DNA of 23,392 nt from Phocaeicola_A sp963652075 (lineage in GTDB: Bacteria > Bacteroidota > Bacteroidia > Bacteroidales > Bacteroidaceae): the NCBI GenBank assembly GCA_963652075.1, contig CAVJRQ010000072.1, forward strand, positions 1-23,392. Direction: 5' to 3'. Position 1 is the stretch's first letter. Each line of letters starts with the position of its first letter. The notes under the pieces were generated by a model that was given only the letters and a program-made list of their open reading frames with translations, searched no databases and was not told where the DNA came from. Positions 14,860 to 21,906 of this stretch are shown one piece after another. The position numbers were made by a program, and so were the translations under genes.

Positions 14860-17800
14860 ATGGATATTTCTACATTACAAACAATCTATGCTGCCCATTC
14901 CAATACGAAGGCACTGGCATCGCTTCTGGCAAACCCTTCCGTAAAGACTATCTATCTGGAACATCTGTGCGCATCCTCCGCACCCCTGTTCCTCTCGGGC
15001 TTCGTCAATAACGCCAAGTTTCCCGTTCTCTTTATCCTCAACGATTTGGAGGAGGCAGGCTACTTCTATCACGATTTGGTGCAGATTAACGGTGAAGAGC
15101 GCATCCTCTTCTTCCCCTCCTCATACAGGAGATCCATCAAGTACGGACAGAAGGATTCCGCCAACGAGATTCTGCGGACCGAGGTGCTGAGCCGTCTGCA
15201 AAAGGCCGATGCTCCCCTTTGCATCGTCACCTATCCCGAGGCTTTGGCCGAGAAGGTGGTGTCGAAAGCCGAGCTGCGGAGCAAGACGATGACGTTGCGT
15301 GTGGGGGATGCGATGGAGATTTCCGCTGTGGCAGCCACGCTCACGGGCTTCGGGTTCGAACGGGTGGACTACGTCTACGAGCCCGGCCAGTTTGCCGTTC
15401 GAGGCAGTATAGTGGATGTCTTCTCCTTCTCGTCGGAGTATCCTTACCGCATCGACTTCTTTGGCGACGAGATAGAGAGCGTCCGCACCTTTGAGGTGGA
15501 GAGCCAGCTCTCCAAGGAGAAGAAGGAGTCCATCGTCATTGTGCCCGAACTCTCCGATTGCGGAGGCAGTGAAGTACCCTTCTTCCGCTTTCTCCCCGAA
15601 GAGACCCTGCTGGCCATGCGCGACCTGTTGTGGATACACGACCGCATAGATGCCGTCCATGCCGAGGTGCTCTCGCCGCAGGCTGCCATCAGCTTTGCCG
15701 AAGAAGAGGGGAAAGTCAACGTGAAGCTGCCCGCCACCATTGACGGCACCGACTTCGCCAAAGAGAGCGTGGCGTTTCGGCGTATGGAGTTTGGCACCAA
15801 GCCGACCGGTGTGCCGCAAGCCACACTCAGCTTCGACACGACGGCTCAGCCCATCTTCCACAAGAACTTTGACTTGGTGAGCGACACCCTGAAACGGTTC
15901 CTCTCCGATGGCTATGCCGTCTACATCCTCTCCGACAGCGAGAAACAGACGGACCGACTGAAGGCCATCTTCGAGGAACGGGGCGATGAGATACCCTTCA
16001 CGCCCATCAACAAGACGTTGCACGAGGGGTTCACCGACCACACGTTGCGCTGCTGCTTCTTCACCGACCATCAGATATTCGACCGTTTCCATAAATACAA
16101 CTTGCGGAGCGACAAGGCGCGCAGCGGCAAGGTTACCCTCTCGCTGAAAGAACTCAGCCAGTTTGAACCGGGTGACTACATCGTGCACATCGACCATGGA
16201 GTGGGACGCTTTGCCGGACTGGTGCGCATCCCCAACGGGAACACTACGCAAGAGGCCATCAAGATTGTCTATGCCAACGATGATGTTGTCTTCGTCTCCA
16301 TCCACTCCCTTCATAAGGTCTCCAAATATAAAGGTAAGGAGGGCGAAGCGCCTCATCTCAACAGACTGGGTACCGGCGCGTGGGAGAAACTCAAGGAGAA
16401 GACCAAAACCAAGATAAAGGATATTGCCCGCGACCTGATTCGGCTCTATGCCCAGCGTAAAGAGGAGAAGGGGTATGCCTACACTCCGGACTCCTTCATG
16501 CAGCACGAGCTGGAGGCCAGCTTCATCTACGAGGACACGCCCGACCAGCTGAAGGCTACACAGGCCGTGAAGGCGGACATGGAGAAAGACCGCCCCATGG
16601 ACCGTCTCATCTGTGGCGATGTGGGCTTCGGCAAGACCGAGGTCGCCATTCGTGCCGCCTTCAAGGCGGTGTGCGACAATAAACAGGTGGTGGTGCTGGT
16701 GCCCACCACCGTATTGGCCTACCAACACTTCAAGACTTTCGGCGACCGGTTGAAGAACTTCCCCTGTAGGGTGGATTATCTGAGCCGTGCCCGTAAACCC
16801 GCCGACGTGAAGCGTATCCTGAAGGAACTGCAAGAGGGTGAAATCAACATCATCGTCGGTACCCATCGCCTCATTGGCAAGGACGTGAAGTTCAAAGACC
16901 TTGGACTGCTCATCATCGACGAGGAGCAGAAGTTTGGCGTTGCCGTGAAGGAGAAGCTCAAGCAGCTGAAAGTCAACGTCGACACCCTCACCATGACGGC
17001 TACGCCAATCCCCCGTACCTTGCAGTTCTCGCTCATGGGCGCACGCGACCTCTCCGTCATACAGACCCCGCCGCCCAACCGCTATCCGATACAGACGGAG
17101 GTACACACCTTCAGTGAAGAGGTGATTGCCGATGCCGTCAACTTCGAGATGAGCCGCAACGGACAGGTCTTCTTCGTCAATAACCGTATACAGAACCTGC
17201 CCGATTTGGCGGATATGGTACACCGCCTGGTACCCGATGCCCGCATCTGCATAGGCCACGGGCAGATGGAACCGGACAGACTGGAGAAAGTCATCCTCGA
17301 CTTCGTCAACTACGACTACGATGTGCTCATCGCCACCTCCATCATAGAGAGCGGCATCGACATACCCAACGTCAACACCATCATCGTCAACCAAGCCCAG
17401 AACTTCGGCTTGAGCGACCTGCACCAGATGCGCGGACGGGTAGGCCGGAGCAACAAGAAGGCGTTCTGCTACCTCTTGGCACCGCCCTTGTCGTCCCTCA
17501 CCGCTGAGGCGCGCCGCCGTCTGCAGGCCATCGAGAACTTCTCCGACCTGGGCAGTGGCATCCACATCGCCATGCAGGATTTGGATATCCGTGGTGCCGG
17601 CAACCTGTTGGGAGCCGAACAGAGCGGATTCATTGCCGACTTGGGTTACGAAACCTACCAAAAGATTCTGGCGGAGGCGGTGACCGAACTGAAGAACGAC
17701 GAGTTTGCGGACCTCTACGCGCAAGAGAACAAGGAGAACGAAGAACGCCAAATCAGTGGCGAGGAGTTTGTCACGGAATGTTCGTTCGAGAGCGACCTCG

Positions 17801-18228
17801 AGCTGTTGCTGCCTGCGGACTATGTGCCCAGTAGCAGCGAGCGCATGTTGCTCTATCGCGAGCTCGACGGCCTGGAGGCTGACGAGGACGTGGCGGCCTT
17901 CAAGCTCCGGCTGGAAGACCGTTTCGGCAAAGTGCCTCCCGAAGGTCTCGAACTCCTCAAAGTGGTGCCGTTGCGTCGCATGGGCAAGAAGCTGGGAGCG
18001 GAGAAGCTCTTCCTGAAAGCCGGACGCATGACCCTCTTCTTCGTCAGCAATCCGGAGAGCCCCTATTACAAGAGTGCCGCCTTTGGCAAGGTGATTGCCT
18101 ACATGAGCAAACATCCGCGCTACTGCAACCTGCGCGAGCAGAACGGCAAACGCAGCATGGTGGTGACGGAAGTCCCCAACGTGGAGGCCGCCGTCTCCAT
18201 ACTACAGGAAATCTTGTCGTTGGAATAG
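14860..18228 (+). CDS. mfd: Transcription-repair coupling factor
   Basis: Mfd removes RNA polymerase stalled at DNA damage and recruits UvrA. The 1122-residue protein shows the full domain order. The UvrB-like damage-interaction module (1-350) includes YEPGQFAVRGSIVDVF. The RNA polymerase-interacting CarD-like domain (about 430-520) includes FEPGDYIVHIDHGVGRFAGL. The DEAD-type translocase half has Walker A GFGKTE (K592) and the DEEQ box at 687-690. The second translocase half has FFVNNRIQN and TSIIESGIDIPNVNTIIV, then the QMRGRVGRS motif VI. The TRCF C-terminal domain is at about 960-1100. The length is close to that of E. coli Mfd (1148). It starts at the first ATG after a consensus -7 box, converges on the ygiQ-like gene downstream, and looks intact. 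Confidence 0.97.
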   Translation: MDISTLQTIYAAHSNTKALASLLANPSVKTIYLEHLCASSAPLFLSGFVNNAKFPVLFILNDLEEAGYFYHDLVQINGEERILFFPSSYRRSIKYGQKDSANEILRTEVLSRLQKADAPLCIVTYPEALAEKVVSKAELRSKTMTLRVGDAMEISAVAATLTGFGFERVDYVYEPGQFAVRGSIVDVFSFSSEYPYRIDFFGDEIESVRTFEVESQLSKEKKESIVIVPELSDCGGSEVPFFRFLPEETLLAMRDLLWIHDRIDAVHAEVLSPQAAISFAEEEGKVNVKLPATIDGTDFAKESVAFRRMEFGTKPTGVPQATLSFDTTAQPIFHKNFDLVSDTLKRFLSDGYAVYILSDSEKQTDRLKAIFEERGDEIPFTPINKTLHEGFTDHTLRCCFFTDHQIFDRFHKYNLRSDKARSGKVTLSLKELSQFEPGDYIVHIDHGVGRFAGLVRIPNGNTTQEAIKIVYANDDVVFVSIHSLHKVSKYKGKEGEAPHLNRLGTGAWEKLKEKTKTKIKDIARDLIRLYAQRKEEKGYAYTPDSFMQHELEASFIYEDTPDQLKATQAVKADMEKDRPMDRLICGDVGFGKTEVAIRAAFKAVCDNKQVVVLVPTTVLAYQHFKTFGDRLKNFPCRVDYLSRARKPADVKRILKELQEGEINIIVGTHRLIGKDVKFKDLGLLIIDEEQKFGVAVKEKLKQLKVNVDTLTMTATPIPRTLQFSLMGARDLSVIQTPPPNRYPIQTEVHTFSEEVIADAVNFEMSRNGQVFFVNNRIQNLPDLADMVHRLVPDARICIGHGQMEPDRLEKVILDFVNYDYDVLIATSIIESGIDIPNVNTIIVNQAQNFGLSDLHQMRGRVGRSNKKAFCYLLAPPLSSLTAEARRRLQAIENFSDLGSGIHIAMQDLDIRGAGNLLGAEQSGFIADLGYETYQKILAEAVTELKNDEFADLYAQENKENEERQISGEEFVTECSFESDLELLLPADYVPSSSERMLLYRELDGLEADEDVAAFKLRLEDRFGKVPPEGLELLKVVPLRRMGKKLGAEKLFLKAGRMTLFFVSNPESPYYKSAAFGKVIAYMSKHPRYCNLREQNGKRSMVVTEVPNVEAAVSILQEILSLE

Positions 18229-18283
18229 CTGTTGGGTAAAGGACTTTTCAGTGTTGTAGGCAGGATGCCCGACAGGGGCTTTC

Positions 18284-20113
18284 TTATTTCCTGTAGAGCT
18301 TGTCTATCAAGTCCGTCCGTTTGATGCGGCGAAGCTCGGCGATGATGTTCTTGCGCTCCTCCGGTTTGTACCAGAAGAAGAACAGCCGTTGCGCCAGTTT
18401 CTCTTTGGGTGTCTTGGCGCTGAACACCGGCTCCAGCGTGTAGGGGTGGTAGCCCGTGTACCACGTCTCCGTACTGATGGTCATGGGGGTGGGGGTGAAG
18501 TCCTGCACCTGCTCCAGATGGAAATCCAGTTGTTTTGTCAGCACGGCCAGTTCCGCCATGTTCTCCTCCGTACAGCCCGGGTGGCTCGAGATGAAGTAGG
18601 GGATAATCTGCTGGCGCAGACGCTCCTCGCTGTTGATGCGGTCGAAGATGCGCTTGAAGTCGTAGAACTGGTTGAAAGGCGGCTTGCGCATCAGGTAGAG
18701 CACCCGGTCGTCCGTGTGCTCGGGTGCCACCTTCAGTCGTCCGCTCACGTGGTTCACAATCAGCTCCCGCGTGTACTCCCGTGCGGCGCGGTTCACCTGC
18801 TCGTCCTTGCTTTGGTGGAGCAGCAGGTCGTAGCGCACGCCGCTGCCGATGAAACTCTTCTTGATGCCGGGCAACTTGTCCACCGCGCGGTAAAGCTCGG
18901 TCAGCGGCTGATGGTCCGTGTTCAGGTTGGGGCAGACCTGCGGATGGATGCACGAGGGGCGTTTACACTTTCCGCAGATCGCCTTGTCCTTTCCGCCCAT
19001 GCGGTACATGTTGGCGGACGGTCCGCCCAAGTCGCTCAGATACCCCTTGAAATCGGGCATCTCGGTGATGGCCTTCACCTCTCTCAGGATGCTCTCCTTG
19101 CTGCGGCTCACGATGAATTTCCCTTGGTGGGCCGATATGGTGCAGAAGGCGCAGCCTCCGAAACACCCCCGATGGATGTTCACCGAGAACTTGATCATGT
19201 CGTAGGCCGGTATGCGCTTCCCCTTGTATTTTGGATGAGGCAGACGCGTGTAGGGCAGGTCGAATGAGCGGTCCAGCTCCGCCTCGCTCATGGGCGGATA
19301 GGGTGGGTTGACAACCACCATGCGTTTGCCCACCCCTTGCAGGATGCGTTGCGCGTGCAGCTTGTTCGACTCTTCCTCGATGTGGCGCACGTTTTGCGCC
19401 TGCTTCTTGCGGTCCGCCAAGCACTCCTCGTGGGTGAACAGCCGTAAGTCGTCCGCCTGCACCCCTCCGGGCGTCTCCTCGGGGCGGCATACGAAAGCCG
19501 TTTGCGGTATGTCGTGGGGCAGCGTTTTGTTGTCAGGGTCTGCCAGCATCTTGCGACACAGCTCCGTGACGGGTTTCTCGCCCATGCCGTATATCAACAA
19601 GTCCGCTCCAGAGTCTATGAGGATACTCTTTTTCAGACAGTCCTGCCAATAGTCGTAGTGCGTGAGCCTCCGCATGGAAGCCTCTATGCCGCCCAGTACC
19701 ACCGGCACTTCGGGGTAAAGCTTCTTCAGAATCTGTGTGTAGACGATGGTGGGGTATTCGGGACGCATGTCGTGTCGTCCGTCTGGCGTGTAGGCGTCTT
19801 CGGAGCGCAACCGCTTGTTGGCGGTGTACTTGTTTACCATGGAGTCCATGCACCCGGGGGCAATGCCGAAGAAAAGCCGGGGCACGCCCAACTTCTTGAA
19901 GTCGCGCAGGTCGTCTCGCCAGTTGGGCTGGGGGATGATGGCCACTTTCAGCCCTTCCGATTCCAGGATGCGTCCTATCACGGCTGCCCCGAAAGAGGGA
20001 TGGTCCACGTACGCGTCGGCACTGAACAGGATAACGTCCAACGTATCCCATCCGCGCAGTTCGACTTCCTTCTTGGTGGTAGGTAGCCAGTCTGTCAGTT
20101 TATATTCCCGCAT
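18284..20113 (-). CDS. ygiQ: YgiQ family radical SAM protein
   Basis: The 609-residue protein belongs to the YgiQ (UPF0313) family. It has an N-terminal B12-binding-like region (LDVILFSADAYVDHPSFGAAVIGRILE, VPVVLGGIEASMRR), then a radical SAM core with the CX3CX2C cluster HRGCFGGCAFC (C317, C321, C324) that should bind a [4Fe-4S] cluster. A later Cys-rich stretch (CGKCKRPSCIHPQVC) and SGVRYDLLL are also typical of the family. The C-terminal region holds the family-specific domain (QDFTPTPMTISTETWYTGYHP). The reaction is not established. It is shorter than E. coli YgiQ (about 739) because it ends soon after that domain. It lies 30 bases behind the 110-residue gene upstream and is probably co-transcribed with it. 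Only 55 bases, without a convincing terminator, separate it from the mfd stop. Confidence 0.93.
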   Translation of the reverse strand: MREYKLTDWLPTTKKEVELRGWDTLDVILFSADAYVDHPSFGAAVIGRILESEGLKVAIIPQPNWRDDLRDFKKLGVPRLFFGIAPGCMDSMVNKYTANKRLRSEDAYTPDGRHDMRPEYPTIVYTQILKKLYPEVPVVLGGIEASMRRLTHYDYWQDCLKKSILIDSGADLLIYGMGEKPVTELCRKMLADPDNKTLPHDIPQTAFVCRPEETPGGVQADDLRLFTHEECLADRKKQAQNVRHIEEESNKLHAQRILQGVGKRMVVVNPPYPPMSEAELDRSFDLPYTRLPHPKYKGKRIPAYDMIKFSVNIHRGCFGGCAFCTISAHQGKFIVSRSKESILREVKAITEMPDFKGYLSDLGGPSANMYRMGGKDKAICGKCKRPSCIHPQVCPNLNTDHQPLTELYRAVDKLPGIKKSFIGSGVRYDLLLHQSKDEQVNRAAREYTRELIVNHVSGRLKVAPEHTDDRVLYLMRKPPFNQFYDFKRIFDRINSEERLRQQIIPYFISSHPGCTEENMAELAVLTKQLDFHLEQVQDFTPTPMTISTETWYTGYHPYTLEPVFSAKTPKEKLAQRLFFFWYKPEERKNIIAELRRIKRTDLIDKLYRK

Positions 20114-20143
20114 GATGTGGTGTGCCGGTCCTTTGCGGAAGCC

Positions 20144-20476
20144 TTATTCTTCGGTAGTCGTTTCGGTCTCCTTCCGCTTCTCTCCCTGCCATTTGATGAA
20201 CAGGAGAATCAGCTGGTGCAGGCCGAAAGCCTTCATGTTGTTGTGGTAAATGACATCGATGCACAAGTCGAGCAGCTCCTTGCAGTTCTCCTGTGTGGAG
20301 ATGAGCGAGCGGATGTTCAGCTTCAACTTTTCGAGAACGCTCTCCGTGACGATGCCGTTGCTGTCAATCAGGTGTTGGAAGAGCGCGTATTTCTCAATCG
20401 TCTCCAGGTTCTCCTCGGAGACTTCCAGGCTGCGTGTGCCCGAAGCGTTTGTCTGTATTGTATACATGTTTGCCAT
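20144..20476 (-). CDS. Small conserved-looking hypothetical protein (110 aa)
   Basis: I do not recognise the family. The protein begins MANMYTIQTN; a start at the fourth residue (ATG 20467) is also possible. It is mainly helical (VSEENLETIEKYALFQHLID, SVLEKLKLNIRSLIS, CKELLDLCIDVIYHN), with no signal peptide or clear membrane segment, and has a charged tail GEKRKETETTTEE. A consensus -7 box lies close upstream and the ygiQ-like gene follows after 30 bases. Normal codon use, the promoter and the operon position argue that it is real. It is likely cytoplasmic, and nothing in the sequence gives a function. Confidence 0.75.
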   Translation of the reverse strand: MANMYTIQTNASGTRSLEVSEENLETIEKYALFQHLIDSNGIVTESVLEKLKLNIRSLISTQENCKELLDLCIDVIYHNNMKAFGLHQLILLFIKWQGEKRKETETTTEE

Positions 20477-20502
20477 GAAATTGTCTTGTTAAATAGCCGT
20501 TG

Positions 20503-20510
20503 CAAATATA
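20503..20510 (-). promoter_or_regulatory. -7 box of the 110-aa gene and ygiQ
   Basis: The minus strand reads TATATTTG, a full match to TAnnTTTG, 27-34 bases upstream of the ATG at 20476. A clear -33 box is not seen. Confidence 0.55.
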
Positions 20511-20580
20511 GTATTTATTTGTGATACGGTAGTGCGGCTGAAGATTTCTTTTTATCGTCGGGGACTTCACGTAGGGACAT

Positions 20581-20605
20581 AAAAAAAGGGGTAACGCCTT
20601 ACCCC
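20581..20605 (-). terminator. Intrinsic terminator of the sRNA
   Basis: A perfect 7-bp stem (20599-20605 with 20588-20594), a 4-base loop, and then seven T on the minus strand (20587-20581). This is the only hairpin in the window followed by a long uninterrupted T-run. Confidence 0.8.
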
Positions 20606-20646
20606 AATCTTGTTAACCTTAAATCTAATACTATGAAAAACACATT
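20581..20646 (-). ncRNA. Probable small RNA gene (about 62-66 nt) with own promoter and intrinsic terminator
   Basis: Transcription should start near 20642-20646, just after the -7 box at 20648-20655. The RNA would begin around GUGUUUUUCAUAG and continue through UUAGAUUUAAGGUUAACAAG, with little self-complementarity. It ends in the hairpin GGGGTAA-GGCG-TTACCCC and seven U. There is no ORF of note on this strand. Promoter, unstructured body and terminator within about 100 bases make the classic layout of a trans-acting sRNA. Paralogous sRNA families (such as FopS, studied in B. thetaiotaomicron) exist in Bacteroidales, but I cannot confirm membership. The alternative, a plus-strand leader with the 21-codon ORF at 20633-20698, fits worse because the T-run and promoter both point to the minus strand. 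Confidence 0.68.
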
Positions 20647-20647
20647 G

Positions 20648-20678
20648 CAAAGGTACGCACTCCTGCTATATCCGCAAG
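20648..20678 (-). promoter_or_regulatory. Promoter of the sRNA
   Basis: The minus strand has CTTG (20678-20675), a 19-base spacer and TACCTTTG (20655-20648). This matches the Bacteroides -33 (TTTG, one mismatch) and -7 (TAnnTTTG, full match) boxes at the expected spacing, and it is the best promoter match I found in the window. Confidence 0.68.
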
Positions 20679-20868
20679 CGTTGTGGGGTAAAAAATGATG
20701 TTGCATAACATAGTTTAACCTATCAGCGTCGGTTAGTTGTCATTTTGATGCCTAAGTGGCGTATATTGCTGACTTGGGGATATTCCGGAAAGATGTGCAG
20801 GAAGAGCTTTTTGCGCTGAGCTTGAACTTTTTCGGAAGCCGCAGGGGTGGTCATACGGAAAAACTTAG
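20679..20868. other. Intergenic stretch with no clear feature
   Basis: This is the middle of the 430-base gap between the 110-aa gene and fabD. Between the sRNA promoter and the fabD -7 box I see no hairpin with a T-run, no repeat and no convincing gene. A 43-codon minus-strand frame (20723-20854) is open but lacks a promoter of its own and any recognised motif. Confidence 0.4.
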
Positions 20869-20876
20869 TACCTTTG
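20869..20876 (+). promoter_or_regulatory. -7 box of fabD
   Basis: TACCTTTG is a full match to TAnnTTTG, 30 bases upstream of the ATG at 20907, followed by an A-rich leader. No TTTG lies at the -33 distance. Confidence 0.6.
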
Positions 20877-20906
20877 CAGCGTATATTTAATAAACAAAGA
20901 AAACTT

Positions 20907-21797
20907 ATGAAAGCATTTGTATTTCCCGGACAGGGAGCGCAATTTGTAGGAATGGGCAAGGACTTGTATGACAACTCCCCCTTGGCCAAGGAACTTTTTG
21001 AGAAAGCCAACGATATTTTAGGATATCGCATTACGGATATCATGTTTAACGGAACGGACGAAGACCTGCGTCAGACCAAAGTGACACAACCCGCCGTGTT
21101 CCTCCACTCCGTCATTTCAGCCCTCTGCATGGGCGATGCCTTCAAACCCGAGATGACGGCTGGTCACTCGCTGGGCGAGTTCTCCGCCCTCGTGGCTGCC
21201 GGAGCTCTCAGCTTCGAGGATGGACTGAAGCTGGTCTATGCACGTGCCATGGCCATGCAGAAAGCTTGTGAGGCTGCCCCCTCGACGATGGCCGCCATCA
21301 TTGCGTTGCCGGACGAGAAGGTCGAAGAGGTTTGCGGACAAGTCTCTGCGGAGGGCCAGGTTGTGGTAGCCGCAAACTTCAACTGCCCCGGACAGGTCGT
21401 TATCTCTGGCTCCATTGAGGGTATCAACAAGGCTTGCGAACTGCTGAAAGCCGCTGGCGCTAAGCGCGCGTTGCCCCTGAAGGTTGGCGGTGCGTTCCAC
21501 TCCCCGTTGATGAATCCCGCAAAGATAGAGCTCGAAGCGGCCATCAACGCCACGGAGTTCCACACTCCCAAATGCCCCGTTTACCAGAACGTGGATGCAA
21601 AACCGCATACCGATGCCGCTGAAATCAAGGCGAACCTGGTGGCTCAGCTGACCGCTTCGGTACGTTGGACACAGACCGTAAAGAATATGGTAGCCGACGG
21701 AGCCGACGACTTCACGGAGTGCGGTCCGGGCGCTGTGCTGCAGGGATTGATTAAGAAAATCGATTCCACGGTGAACGCTCACGGCATTCAACAGTAA
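20907..21797 (+). CDS. fabD: Malonyl-CoA:ACP transacylase
   Basis: FabD moves the malonyl group from CoA to acyl carrier protein to supply fatty acid elongation in the cytoplasm. The 296-residue protein starts MKAFVFPGQGAQFVGMGKDL at ATG 20907. The longer frame from 20847 runs back through the promoter and is rejected. All key sites are present: Q9 in PGQGAQ, nucleophile S88 in GHSLGEFSAL, R113 in YARAMAMQ, and H198 in GGAFHSPLM. The late block DDFTECGPGAVLQGLIKKI is also typical. Length is normal (E. coli 309). It has its own promoter and is followed after 109 bases by an amylase-family gene on the same strand. No other fatty acid synthesis gene is in the window. Confidence 0.96.
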   Translation: MKAFVFPGQGAQFVGMGKDLYDNSPLAKELFEKANDILGYRITDIMFNGTDEDLRQTKVTQPAVFLHSVISALCMGDAFKPEMTAGHSLGEFSALVAAGALSFEDGLKLVYARAMAMQKACEAAPSTMAAIIALPDEKVEEVCGQVSAEGQVVVAANFNCPGQVVISGSIEGINKACELLKAAGAKRALPLKVGGAFHSPLMNPAKIELEAAINATEFHTPKCPVYQNVDAKPHTDAAEIKANLVAQLTASVRWTQTVKNMVADGADDFTECGPGAVLQGLIKKIDSTVNAHGIQQ

Positions 21798-21815
21798 CCG
21801 CTAAATAGGACAAAG

Positions 21816-21850
21816 CCCTCCGCCACACTGCGCATGCGGTGTGCGGAGGG
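21816..21850 (+). terminator. GC-rich hairpin after fabD
   Basis: CCCTCCGC at 21816-21823 pairs with GCGGAGGG at 21843-21850. The stem continues ACACTGC/GCGGTGT with one bulged C and one G-U pair. It starts 19 bases after the fabD stop. There is no T-run (ACAATTATAC follows), so it may be a weak terminator or an mRNA-stabilising hairpin. Confidence 0.45.
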
Positions 21851-21906
21851 ACAATTATACCCACAAACCCAAAGGGGAGGCATACAATACAACAAGATTC
21901 ACAATC

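Noticed and set aside
15121..18114. 997-codon open frame on the minus strand across mfd
   Set aside because: It is in exact codon register with mfd, so it stays open only because mfd avoids TTA, CTA and TCA codons. mfd has all its catalytic motifs, and the antisense product has low-complexity composition and no recognisable domain.
18229..18283. Terminator between mfd and the ygiQ-like gene
   Set aside because: Only a 4-bp GCCC/GGGC stem is visible, with no T-run, so it is too weak to annotate.
20633..20698. 21-codon plus-strand ORF (MKNTLQRYALLLYPQ...) after a hairpin, resembling a leader peptide or attenuator
   Set aside because: The hairpin has its T-run on the minus strand and the promoter boxes also point that way. 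On the plus strand the hairpin would come before the ORF and no gene follows it closely.
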